From Alphaproteobacteria bacterium (GTDB taxonomy: Bacteria > Pseudomonadota > Alphaproteobacteria > Caulobacterales > Aquidulcibacteraceae), in the NCBI GenBank assembly GCA_027488965.1, contig JAIYAO010000188.1, positions 1-32,709 of the forward strand: a DNA stretch of 32,709 nt. The letters run 5' to 3'. The notes below the pieces were generated by a model. The model had not been told where the DNA came from. It worked only from the letters and a program-made list of their open reading frames with translations, and searched no databases. Both the position numbers and the translations under genes were made by a program. Positions within the stretch are counted from its first letter, which is position 1. The number at the start of each line of letters is the position of its first letter. Positions 24,795 through 31,718 of the stretch are shown one piece after another.

Positions 24795-25235
24795 TTACGC
24801 CCGCGCGACCACCGTGCGCGTCATCAGGCTCATCACCAGTTCGCCGTTCTGGTTCAGCAGGTCGTGCTGGGTGATGAGGATCCCGCGGTCGTCGCCAATG
24901 GGCTGCTTGGACATGAAGGTGAGCCGCACGGAAAGCACGTCGCCCGCGTGCGCGGTCTTGTACCAGCGCAGCGCGTCCTGCCCGAGGCGCGAGAGCACCG
25001 GCCAGCCGCGCGTCTCCTCCCACAGCATCCGCGACCACAGCGCATAGACGTGCGCCTGCGCCGCCGGCGGGGTGGCGTGGGGCGTGTTGGCCTGCGGGTT
25101 CAGCGGCAGGTGCGGGGCGAAGCGGTCGGTGAAGAGGGCTACGTCGTCGGCGTCGAGCTTCGCTGCGCCGAAGTTGTGTACGTAGCCGATGGGGATGTCG
25201 TCGAAGTACCAGCTCTGGCCGGGCGGACCTGTCAT
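24795..25235 (-). CDS. Hotdog-fold (MaoC-like) protein with atypical active site
   Basis: 146 residues from ATG 25235, overlapping the stop of the upstream oxidoreductase gene by four bases (ATGA). The pattern F-D-D-I-P-I-G at the N-terminus, F-T-D-R-F-A, A-G-D-V-L-S-V-R-L-T-F and the strand pair at the end (Q-N-G-E-L-V-M-S-L-M) fit the MaoC/hotdog layout of (R)-specific enoyl-CoA hydratases. The catalytic D-x-N-P-x-H motif expected after the first helix is not present; the region reads F-A-P-H-L-P-L-N-P. It may therefore bind acyl-CoA without hydrating it or use other residues. Translational coupling to the MDR gene suggests a joint role in acyl/ketone metabolism, which is inference. Confidence 0.75.
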   Translation of the reverse strand: MTGPPGQSWYFDDIPIGYVHNFGAAKLDADDVALFTDRFAPHLPLNPQANTPHATPPAAQAHVYALWSRMLWEETRGWPVLSRLGQDALRWYKTAHAGDVLSVRLTFMSKQPIGDDRGILITQHDLLNQNGELVMSLMTRTVVARA

Positions 25236-26257
25236 GCGCCGGGCTCCGGCGACACCTGCACCAGCAGCTTGCCGTCGTGGTCGCCGCTGAAGAGGCGCTT
25301 CACGGACTGGACGGCGTTCTCCAGGCCCTGGTCCACGTGCACCTTGTACTTCAGCTTGCCCTCCAGCACCCACGTGGCGAGATCGCGGGAGGCTTCCTCG
25401 AAGCGGGGCATGTAGTCGATGACGATGAAGCCCTTCACCAGGATACGCTTCATGAGGATCTGCTGGAAGTTCGACGGCCCCGTCCGCGCGCCGGTGTCGT
25501 TGTAGGTGGAGATCAGGCCGCACAGGGGCATGCGGGAGAAATTGTTCATCCGCGCCAGCACCGCATCCATGATCGGCCCGCCGACGTTCTCGAAGTTCAC
25601 GTCGATGCCGGCCGGGCAGTGGCGATCAAGTGCTGCGCCCACGTCTTCGTGTTTGTAGTCGATGGCGGCGTCGAAGCCGAGATCGTCGACGATCCAGCGG
25701 CACTTCTCCGCCCCGCCCGCGATGCCCACCACCCGCGCGCCCTTCAGCTTCGCGATCTGGCCCACGATGGAGCCGACGGCGCCCGCCGCCGCGGAGACCA
25801 CGACCGTTTCGCCCGGCCTGGGCTGGCCGATGTCGAGCAGGCCGAAGTAGGCGGTCCAGCCCGTCAGCCCGACGACCGACATGAAGGCCGTGACCGGCAG
25901 GCCCGGAACCTGCGGGATCTGGCGCACCATGCCGCCGGGGGTGAGGTGCCAGTCCTGCCAGCCGCCCAGCATGGGGGCGACGATCGCGCCCACCGGCACG
26001 TTGGGATCGGCGGACTCCTCCACCACCCCCACCGCGCCGCCGCGCATCACTTCGCCGATCTCCACCGGCGGCATGTACTGGTCCATGTCGCTCATCCAGA
26101 TCCGGTTGGTCGGGTCGAGCGAGAGGTAAAGCGTGCGCACCAGCACCTCGCCGGCGCCCAGCGCGGGGACGGGGGACTCCACGAGATGCAGGTCGCCATC
26201 GGCGATGTCGCCTTCGGGCCGGCGCCGGAGCCGCCACTGCCGGTTGATGCGTGTCAT
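25232..26257 (-). CDS. MDR-superfamily NADP-dependent oxidoreductase (CurA/PTGR-like)
   Basis: 341 residues. It belongs to the zinc-free medium-chain reductases: R-R-R-P-E-G near the start, L-Y-L-S-L-D-P-T-N-R and M-S-D-M-D-Q-Y in the catalytic domain, G-L-T-G-W-T-A-Y-F-G-L, the nucleotide motif A-A-A-G-A-V-G-S-I-V-G-Q, and D-V-N-F-E-N-V-G-G. These match E. coli CurA (YncB) and mammalian prostaglandin reductases, which reduce the double bond of alpha,beta-unsaturated ketones with NADPH. No zinc ligands are seen, as expected. The product is probably cytoplasmic. The next gene (MaoC-like) overlaps by four bases, forming a two-gene operon. A possible promoter is at 26280-26307. Confidence 0.92.
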   Translation of the reverse strand: MTRINRQWRLRRRPEGDIADGDLHLVESPVPALGAGEVLVRTLYLSLDPTNRIWMSDMDQYMPPVEIGEVMRGGAVGVVEESADPNVPVGAIVAPMLGGWQDWHLTPGGMVRQIPQVPGLPVTAFMSVVGLTGWTAYFGLLDIGQPRPGETVVVSAAAGAVGSIVGQIAKLKGARVVGIAGGAEKCRWIVDDLGFDAAIDYKHEDVGAALDRHCPAGIDVNFENVGGPIMDAVLARMNNFSRMPLCGLISTYNDTGARTGPSNFQQILMKRILVKGFIVIDYMPRFEEASRDLATWVLEGKLKYKVHVDQGLENAVQSVKRLFSGDHDGKLLVQVSPEPGA

Positions 26258-26279
26258 GCCGCCTCCCTGCTTTGTAATG

Positions 26280-26307
26280 ATCCTACAGGGGCCGGGGGCG
26301 GTTGTAA
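26280..26307 (-). promoter_or_regulatory. Candidate promoter of the MDR/MaoC-like operon
   Basis: On the minus strand TTACAA (26302-26307) and TAGGAT (26280-26285) are 16 bases apart, about 22 bases before the start codon. GGGAGG precedes the ATG. Both boxes are imperfect. Confidence 0.35.
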
Positions 26308-26370
26308 CGGGCGATCACGGTCTGGCGAACCCACTGGCAGGGCCGGCGGCGAACGACTAAGTCCCCGGCC

Positions 26371-28563
26371 ATGAAAGTCGGGCCCATGAGTATTCGCGCG
26401 TTCCTTGGCGGCCTTGCGGCCGCGCTTCTCCTTGCGGGGACCGCCGCTGCGGCCCCGGTGCGCACCGACAACGTGGAGACCGAACTGGTCTCCGCCCGCG
26501 CCGCCGTGGCGCCGGGGGAGACGTTCACCCTCGTGCTGCGCCAGAAGGTGCGGCCCGGCTGGCACACCTACTGGATCAATCCGGGCGATTCCGGCCTGGC
26601 CACGGAAATGCAGTGGACGCTGCCGACGGGCTTCGTGGCCGGTCCGCTGCTGCATCCTGCGCCGCGGGTCGAACGGCTCGGGCCGATCACCACCTACGTG
26701 CACGAAGGCGAGGTGCTCTACCCCCTCGCCATCGCCGTGCCGGCGAACGCGAAGACCGGCCCCGCGCGCCTGTCGGTGAAGGTCGACTGGCTGGTGTGCG
26801 ACGAGATCTGCATCCCGGAGTCCGCCACCCTCGATCTCACGGTGCCCGTGCGCGCTGCGGGCGCCGACGATCCCCGTGGCCTCGCGCTGGCGACGCGGGC
26901 GATCGCGGGGCTGCCGCTCGCGCTGACGCCGCTCGGCCTCGATTTTTCCGCCAGGGACGTGATCGCCATCGCCTTCCCGAAGGACCGCGCCACGGCGAAC
27001 CCCGTGACCGAGGCGGTCAACGGCAGGCGCCTGCGGGCAGCGGAGTACTTTCCCTACAGCCAGTCCCTGATCGACCATGCAGCGCCCCAGAAGGTGACCA
27101 TCGCCGACGGCGCCGTGCGCTTCGAGGCGCCGCTGTCGCTCTCGTTCCAGGCCGATGGCGCCAGGGGCGATGGCCTGCTCGTGGCCGAGATCGAGGAGGC
27201 GGGCCGCTGGACGCGCCGCGCCTTCATGTTCGGGCCCCCGCCCGTGAGCGGGCCCTTGCCCGCCGCGGTGGCGGCGGACTGGTCGGGCGCCGCCCCGCCG
27301 CCCACGTCGACCGCGTCCGCCGGCGGCTCCGGCGGCGCGACGCCCTCGGGCACAGGCATCGGCGGGCTGTTTGCGGCGATCGCCGCGGCGTTCGTGGGCG
27401 GCCTGATTCTCAACGTGATGCCGTGTGTGTTTCCCGTGCTGTCCATCAAGGCGCTCTCGCTGGCGGGCGGCGTGCAGGCGGGGACGGCGCAGCGCCACGG
27501 CGTGCTGTTCTTCGCGGGCGTCATGGTCACCTTCTTCGCCCTCGCGCTGGGTCTGATCGCCCTGCAGGCGGCGGGCGCGGCGGTGGGCTGGGGCTTCCAG
27601 CTGCAGGAGCCGGCGGTGATCGCCGCACTCGCGCTACTGTTCTTCGTCATCGGCCTCAACCTCATCGGCGCCTTCGAGTTCGGCGGCGCCCAGAACCTCG
27701 GCGCGGGCCTGGCCGACAAGGGTGGCGACGCCGGGGCCTTCTTCACCGGCGCGCTGGCGGTGGTGGCGGCCACCCCGTGCACGGCGCCGTTCATGGCCGG
27801 CGCGCTCGGCTGGGCGGCCACGCAGCCGCCGGCGGCGGCGCTTGCGGTGTTCGCCGGCCTCGGCGCCGGGTTCGCCGCGCCATTCACCGCGCTGTCGTTT
27901 GCGCCTGCCCTGCACCGGCGCCTGCCGAAGCCCGGCCCGTGGATGGAGCGCATGCGCCAGGCGCTGGCGTTTCCCATGTTCGGCGCCGCCGTCTGGCTGG
28001 TCTGGGTGCACGCGGTGCAGACCGGGGCCGGCGGCGTGGTGGCGCTGCTTTCGGTGTTCGTGGCGGCGGCCTTCGTGATCTGGTGCGTGCGCCAGGGCGG
28101 CGGCTGGCGCGTGGCGGGCGTGGTGGCGGCCGTGGCGGTGGCGGCGGTGGCGTGGCGTCCGCTGGCCGTGGCGCCCCCGGCGGCGGCGGTGCAGACCGCG
28201 GCGGCCGATGCATGGTCTCCCGCACGGGTGGCCGAACTCACCGGCGCCGGCGCGCCCGTGTTCGTGAACTTCACCGCCGCCTGGTGCGTGACCTGCAAGG
28301 CCAACGAGGCCGTCGCGCTGTCGCGGCCCGCGGTGCGGGCGGCATTCGCTGATGCCGGCGTCACCTACCTGAAGGCGGACTGGACCGCGCGCGATAGTGT
28401 GATCGCCGAAACGCTCGCCGCCCATGGACGCACGGGCGTGCCGCTCTATCTGTACTACGCGCCAGGCGCCGCGGCTCCGCAGGTGCTGCCGCAGATCCTG
28501 AGCGAGAAACTGTTGATCGACGCCGTCGCCGCGGGCGCGGCCGCAGGGGAGAATGCACGATGA
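26371..28563 (+). CDS. Protein-disulfide reductase, ScsB/DsbD type
   Basis: 730 residues. It carries electrons from cytoplasmic thioredoxin across the inner membrane to periplasmic thiol proteins. The N-terminus is a signal peptide followed by a periplasmic domain (about 25-300) with W-H-T-Y-W-I-N-P-G-D-S-G and V-D-W-L-V-C-D-E-I-C, the Cys pair of ScsB-alpha-like domains. About eight membrane helices (330-620) follow, with the redox cysteines in N-V-M-P-C-V-F-P-V and A-T-P-C-T-A-P-F. The C-terminus is a periplasmic thioredoxin domain with A-W-C-V-T-C-K. All six expected cysteines are seen. ATG 26386 is an alternative start that gives a tidier signal peptide. The next gene overlaps by four bases. 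Confidence 0.93.
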   Translation: MKVGPMSIRAFLGGLAAALLLAGTAAAAPVRTDNVETELVSARAAVAPGETFTLVLRQKVRPGWHTYWINPGDSGLATEMQWTLPTGFVAGPLLHPAPRVERLGPITTYVHEGEVLYPLAIAVPANAKTGPARLSVKVDWLVCDEICIPESATLDLTVPVRAAGADDPRGLALATRAIAGLPLALTPLGLDFSARDVIAIAFPKDRATANPVTEAVNGRRLRAAEYFPYSQSLIDHAAPQKVTIADGAVRFEAPLSLSFQADGARGDGLLVAEIEEAGRWTRRAFMFGPPPVSGPLPAAVAADWSGAAPPPTSTASAGGSGGATPSGTGIGGLFAAIAAAFVGGLILNVMPCVFPVLSIKALSLAGGVQAGTAQRHGVLFFAGVMVTFFALALGLIALQAAGAAVGWGFQLQEPAVIAALALLFFVIGLNLIGAFEFGGAQNLGAGLADKGGDAGAFFTGALAVVAATPCTAPFMAGALGWAATQPPAAALAVFAGLGAGFAAPFTALSFAPALHRRLPKPGPWMERMRQALAFPMFGAAVWLVWVHAVQTGAGGVVALLSVFVAAAFVIWCVRQGGGWRVAGVVAAVAVAAVAWRPLAVAPPAAAVQTAAADAWSPARVAELTGAGAPVFVNFTAAWCVTCKANEAVALSRPAVRAAFADAGVTYLKADWTARDSVIAETLAAHGRTGVPLYLYYAPGAAAPQVLPQILSEKLLIDAVAAGAAAGENAR

Positions 28564-29213
28564 CGAAAACCGGCAACGGCGCCGCACGGCGCAATGTGCT
28601 TCTGGGAATCGCCGCTGCGGGCCTCGTGGCGGGCGGCGCGCTGCTGATGGCGCCGCGCCCGGCGGAGGCCGTGCAGTCCGGCGCGGCCGCGCCCGCGTTC
28701 CAGACGGTGGACGCCGCCGGCCGCACCCGCTCGCTTGCGGAGTTCGCCGGCAAGACGGTGGTGCTGGAGTGGACCAACCACGACTGCCCGTTCGTGAAGA
28801 AGCACTACGAGACGGGCAACATGCAGGCCCTGCAGCGCGAGATCACGGGCCAGGACGTGGTGTGGTTGTCGGTCATCTCCTCGGCCCCCGGCAAGCAAGG
28901 GCACGTCACCGGCGCCCGCGCGCTGGAACTCACCGCCGGCCGCAACGCCGCCCCCACCGCCGTGCTGCTCGACTCGTCGGGCGCGATCGGCCGGGCCTAC
29001 GGCGCCCGCACCACGCCGCACATGTACGTGATCAGCCCGGACCGCCGGGTGGTCTATCAGGGCGCCATTGACGACAAGCCCAGCGCCGACAAGGCCACCG
29101 TCCAGGGCGCGCGCAACTATGTGCGCGAGGCGGTCGCCGCCGTCCGGGCCGGCCGGGCGCCCGCCGTGACGGCCGCTGCGCCGTACGGCTGCTCGGTGAA
29201 ATACGAGGGCTGA
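28560..29213 (+). CDS. Exported redoxin / thioredoxin-like protein coupled to the disulfide reductase
   Basis: 217 residues. The N-terminus A-R-R-N-V-L-L-G plus hydrophobic core is a Tat-like or Sec signal peptide, cleaved near A-E-A. The rest is an AhpC/TSA-Redoxin fold: G-A-A-A-P-A-F, then W-T-N-H-D-C-P-F-V-K-K-H-Y with a single Cys where thioredoxins have C-x-x-C, A-R-T-T-P-H-M-Y-V-I with the cis-Pro, and Y-Q-G-A-I-D-D. A second Cys occurs only near the C-terminus (Y-G-C-S-V-K-Y), which could be the resolving Cys. Coupling to the ScsB/DsbD gene (ATGA overlap) indicates it is the periplasmic partner reduced by it, as a peroxidase or thiol-repair protein. That pairing is inference. Confidence 0.88.
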   Translation: MTKTGNGAARRNVLLGIAAAGLVAGGALLMAPRPAEAVQSGAAAPAFQTVDAAGRTRSLAEFAGKTVVLEWTNHDCPFVKKHYETGNMQALQREITGQDVVWLSVISSAPGKQGHVTGARALELTAGRNAAPTAVLLDSSGAIGRAYGARTTPHMYVISPDRRVVYQGAIDDKPSADKATVQGARNYVREAVAAVRAGRAPAVTAAAPYGCSVKYEG

Positions 29214-29225
29214 TTCTGTGGACAT

Positions 29226-29251
29226 CCTGCGTCGCGGCGCCGCGACGCAGG
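29226..29251. repeat. Perfect 26-bp palindrome
   Basis: CCTGCGTCGCGGC (29226-29238) is followed directly by its exact reverse complement, 12 bases after the redoxin stop codon. It may act as a terminator without a T tract or belong to a dispersed repeat family. No second copy is in the window. Confidence 0.6.
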
Positions 29252-29307
29252 AACACCGGGGCCGTCCGGGCCATTCCTCCCCTGCGAGGGTTGAGGAGGC
29301 CCAGAGT

Positions 29308-29685
29308 ATGACCGACGTGACCACCGAAGCCGGCGAGGAGGGGCGGACCGCGGCGTTCGCTGCCTACGGGCTTTACCTGCTCTCGATCCCCACGTTCGCG
29401 ATGCTGGCCCCGGTGGGGGCCGTCGTGGCCTGGCTGAACCGCAACGACGCGCCGGACGTGGTGCGCTCCCACTTCAACGCCCAGCTGCACCTCTTCATGG
29501 TGGCCTTCTTCTGGGGGCTCGCCCTGTTCCTCCTCTCGATCCCGGCCACGATCCTGAAGGTCGTCCTGATCGGCTACCCGCTCATGTGGCTCATCGGCGC
29601 CATCGGGTTTCTGGTGATGGTCTGGTTTACGGTCCGCAGCCTGCTTGGCCTTCTGCGCCTGATGGACGGGGAGCCCGCGCAGTAG
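29308..29685 (+). CDS. Small membrane protein, DUF4870/Tic20-like
   Basis: 125 residues from ATG 29308, preceded by GAGGAGG at 29293. The in-frame extension to 29218 runs through the palindrome and is rejected. Three or four hydrophobic segments follow a short acidic N-terminus. The pattern A-Y-G-L-Y-L-L-S, then A-W-L-N-R-N-D-A-P-D-V-V-R-S-H-F-N-A-Q is the signature arrangement of DUF4870/Tic20-like small membrane proteins (short loop with Asn-Arg-Asp and His-Phe before the second helix). Their role is not established. It stands between the disulfide reductase operon and hisS, 61 bases before hisS. Confidence 0.8.
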   Translation: MTDVTTEAGEEGRTAAFAAYGLYLLSIPTFAMLAPVGAVVAWLNRNDAPDVVRSHFNAQLHLFMVAFFWGLALFLLSIPATILKVVLIGYPLMWLIGAIGFLVMVWFTVRSLLGLLRLMDGEPAQ

Positions 29686-29746
29686 CGCGCTCGCGCAGGG
29701 CGGGCGCCTCCGTTGCCGGGGGCCGTGGCTTCCGGTAGCAAGCGCC

Positions 29747-31168
29747 ATGGCCGATTTCCGTCCCAAGGCGCGACGCCCGCGCGGGTTTGTCGACCGGCGC
29801 GGGCGCGACCTCGCGGCGGAACGCGCGATCGTGGACGCGGTGCTGAAGGTCTACGAGGCCTGGGGCTTCGAGCGTCTGGAGACCTCCGCGTTCGAATACG
29901 CCGATGCACTTGGTAAATTCCTGCCCGACCAGGACCGCCCCAACGAGGGCGTCTTCGCCCTGCAGGACGACGACGAGCAGTGGATGGCCCTGCGCTACGA
30001 TCTCACCGCGCCGCTCGCCCGCTTCGTCGCCGAGAACTTCGACGCCCTGCCGAAGCCCTACCGCCGTTGCGCCGCTGGCCCCGTCTGGCGCAACGAGAAG
30101 CCGGGCCCCGGCCGCTTCCGCGAATTCTGGCAGTGCGACGCCGACACCGTGGGCAGCGCGAGCCCCGCGGCGGACGCGGAAATGATCGCCATGGCCTGCG
30201 CGGCGCTGGAGGCGGCGGGGGTGAAGCAGGGCGCGTACGCGATCAAGATCAACACGCGGCGAGTGCTCAACGAGATTTTGGAAGTCGCGGGCGTCGTCGA
30301 CCCCAAACAAAAGCTAGGGGTCCTGCGGGCGCTGGACAAGTTTGATCGCCTCGGCTTCGCCGGAGTGCAGTTACTGCTGGGGCCAGGGCGAAAGGACGAT
30401 TCTGGCGACTTTACGAAGGGCGCAGGCCTTTCCGACGCGGCAATTGAACAGATCATGAGCTACTTGGTTCGAGGATCGGCGCAAGGGCGCGACTCATTCC
30501 TCGACATGATTGGGGAAGTCGCGAACGTCGATGATTTGCGAGGAATTTCTGCTGTTCTCAAATCTCTCGGCATCGGCGACCGGCAGGCGAGCTTCGATCT
30601 GTCGATCATCCGCGGCCTCGAGTACTACACCGGCGCCGTCTTTGAGGCGCAGCTCGTCGGCGGCGACGGCGCGAGCTTCGGCTCCGTGGGCGGTGGCGGG
30701 CGCTACGACGATCTCGTCTCGCGCTTCAAGGGCCAGCCCATTCCGGCGACGGGGTTCTCCGTTGGGGTGAGCCGGCTGGCGGCGGCGCTTGCCGCGCAGC
30801 GCGACGCGGCGGCGGCCGATCCGCTGGTGGTGGTGCTGCCGTTCGACGGCGCGGCGATAGCCCAGTGCTTCGGCTACGCGGCGCAGCTGCGCGGTGCGGG
30901 CCATCGGGCGGAAGTGTATCTCGGCGGCTCCGGCCCCAAGGCGCAGCTCAAGTACGCCGACAAGCGCGACGCCGTGGTGGCGGTGATCGTCGGCGGCGAC
31001 GAGCTTGCGGGCCGGTCCGTTACGCTGAAGAATCTACGCGCCGGCGCCGAACTCGCCGCCCGCGCCGCCGACCGGGAAGCGTACGAAAAAGGCCGCGAGG
31101 ACGTGCAGATCACCGTGCCGGAGGGCGAGATGATCGCCCATGTCCGGCGCATGACGGCGCCGGTCTGA
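29747..31168 (+). CDS. hisS: Histidyl-tRNA synthetase, alphaproteobacterial type
   Basis: 473 residues. Class II motifs: R-Y-D-L-T-A-P-L, motif 2 around residues 108-135 with V-W-R-N-E-K-P-G-P-G-R-F-R-E-F, and the histidine-specific R-G-L-E-Y-Y-T-G; the C-terminal anticodon-binding domain follows (V-V-V-L-P-F-D-G onwards). The W-R-N-E-K-P-G-P-G-R-F motif is the divergent alphaproteobacterial form, known to go with an altered tRNA-His acceptor end. Residues about 171-276, the insertion domain, are encoded by DNA with a different base composition and codon use (TTA, CTA, AAA, CGA, TCT, GTT) from the rest of the gene. The reading frame stays open and motifs are intact, so the enzyme should work. 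It begins a cluster with an SRPBCC gene and hisZ. Confidence 0.96.
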   Translation: MADFRPKARRPRGFVDRRGRDLAAERAIVDAVLKVYEAWGFERLETSAFEYADALGKFLPDQDRPNEGVFALQDDDEQWMALRYDLTAPLARFVAENFDALPKPYRRCAAGPVWRNEKPGPGRFREFWQCDADTVGSASPAADAEMIAMACAALEAAGVKQGAYAIKINTRRVLNEILEVAGVVDPKQKLGVLRALDKFDRLGFAGVQLLLGPGRKDDSGDFTKGAGLSDAAIEQIMSYLVRGSAQGRDSFLDMIGEVANVDDLRGISAVLKSLGIGDRQASFDLSIIRGLEYYTGAVFEAQLVGGDGASFGSVGGGGRYDDLVSRFKGQPIPATGFSVGVSRLAAALAAQRDAAAADPLVVVLPFDGAAIAQCFGYAAQLRGAGHRAEVYLGGSGPKAQLKYADKRDAVVAVIVGGDELAGRSVTLKNLRAGAELAARAADREAYEKGREDVQITVPEGEMIAHVRRMTAPV

Positions 31169-31187
31169 ACAGCGGAGGAGGCGTCAC

Positions 31188-31718
31188 ATGCTGCGATCCA
31201 TCCTGGGCGGTCTTGCCGCCATCGCCCTCTTCGCCGCGGCGCCCGCGCACGCGGAAGTCGTGGCCAGTTCGCCCTCCGGCTTCGTGGTCCGGCAGGTGAT
31301 GTCGGCGCCCGTGTCGCGCGAGGCGGCGTACCGGCGCTTCGTCGACATCGCCAGCTGGTGGTCGCCGGACCACACCTTCAGCGGCGATGCGAAGAACCTC
31401 TCCATGACGCCGCGCGCCGGCGGCTGCTGGTGCGAGAAACTGAAGGACGGCGGCTTCGTGCGCCATCTCGACGTGGTGTACGCCGCGCCCGGCGAAACGC
31501 TGCGGCTCTCCGGCGGCCTGGGGCCCCTGCAGGAGATGGCCGTGAGCGGCGCCATGGCGGTGACGTTCGAACCCGATGGCAACAGCACGCGCGTCACGCT
31601 CACCTACGCGGTGGGCGGCTATGCGCCCAGCGGGCTCGCCGCACTTGCGCCCATCGTCGATGGCGTGATCGGCGCGCAGATGCTGCGCTATCGCGAAGCG
31701 GCGGGCGCGCGCCGGTGA
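31188..31718 (+). CDS. Exported SRPBCC-domain protein
   Basis: 176 residues with a Sec signal peptide (M-L-R-S-I-L, hydrophobic core, A-P-A-H-A cleavage site). The rest is an AHSA1/SRPBCC-type fold: V-V-R-Q-V-M-S-A-P-V-S-R-E-A-A-Y-R-R-F-V, I-A-S-W-W-S-P-D-H-T-F, A-G-G-C-W-C-E and V-T-L-T-Y-A-V. SRPBCC domains bind hydrophobic ligands; an exported one may carry or modify a lipid or aromatic compound. The ligand is unknown. GGAGGAGG gives a strong ribosome-binding site. The gene is 19 bases after hisS, and its stop overlaps the GTG start of hisZ by four bases, so hisZ translation is coupled to it. No link to histidine metabolism is evident. Confidence 0.85.
   Translation: MLRSILGGLAAIALFAAAPAHAEVVASSPSGFVVRQVMSAPVSREAAYRRFVDIASWWSPDHTFSGDAKNLSMTPRAGGCWCEKLKDGGFVRHLDVVYAAPGETLRLSGGLGPLQEMAVSGAMAVTFEPDGNSTRVTLTYAVGGYAPSGLAALAPIVDGVIGAQMLRYREAAGARR

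Noticed and set aside
29218-29307. N-terminal extension of the DUF4870-like gene
   Set aside because: It reads through the perfect palindrome, and the internal ATG at 29308 has a better ribosome-binding site.
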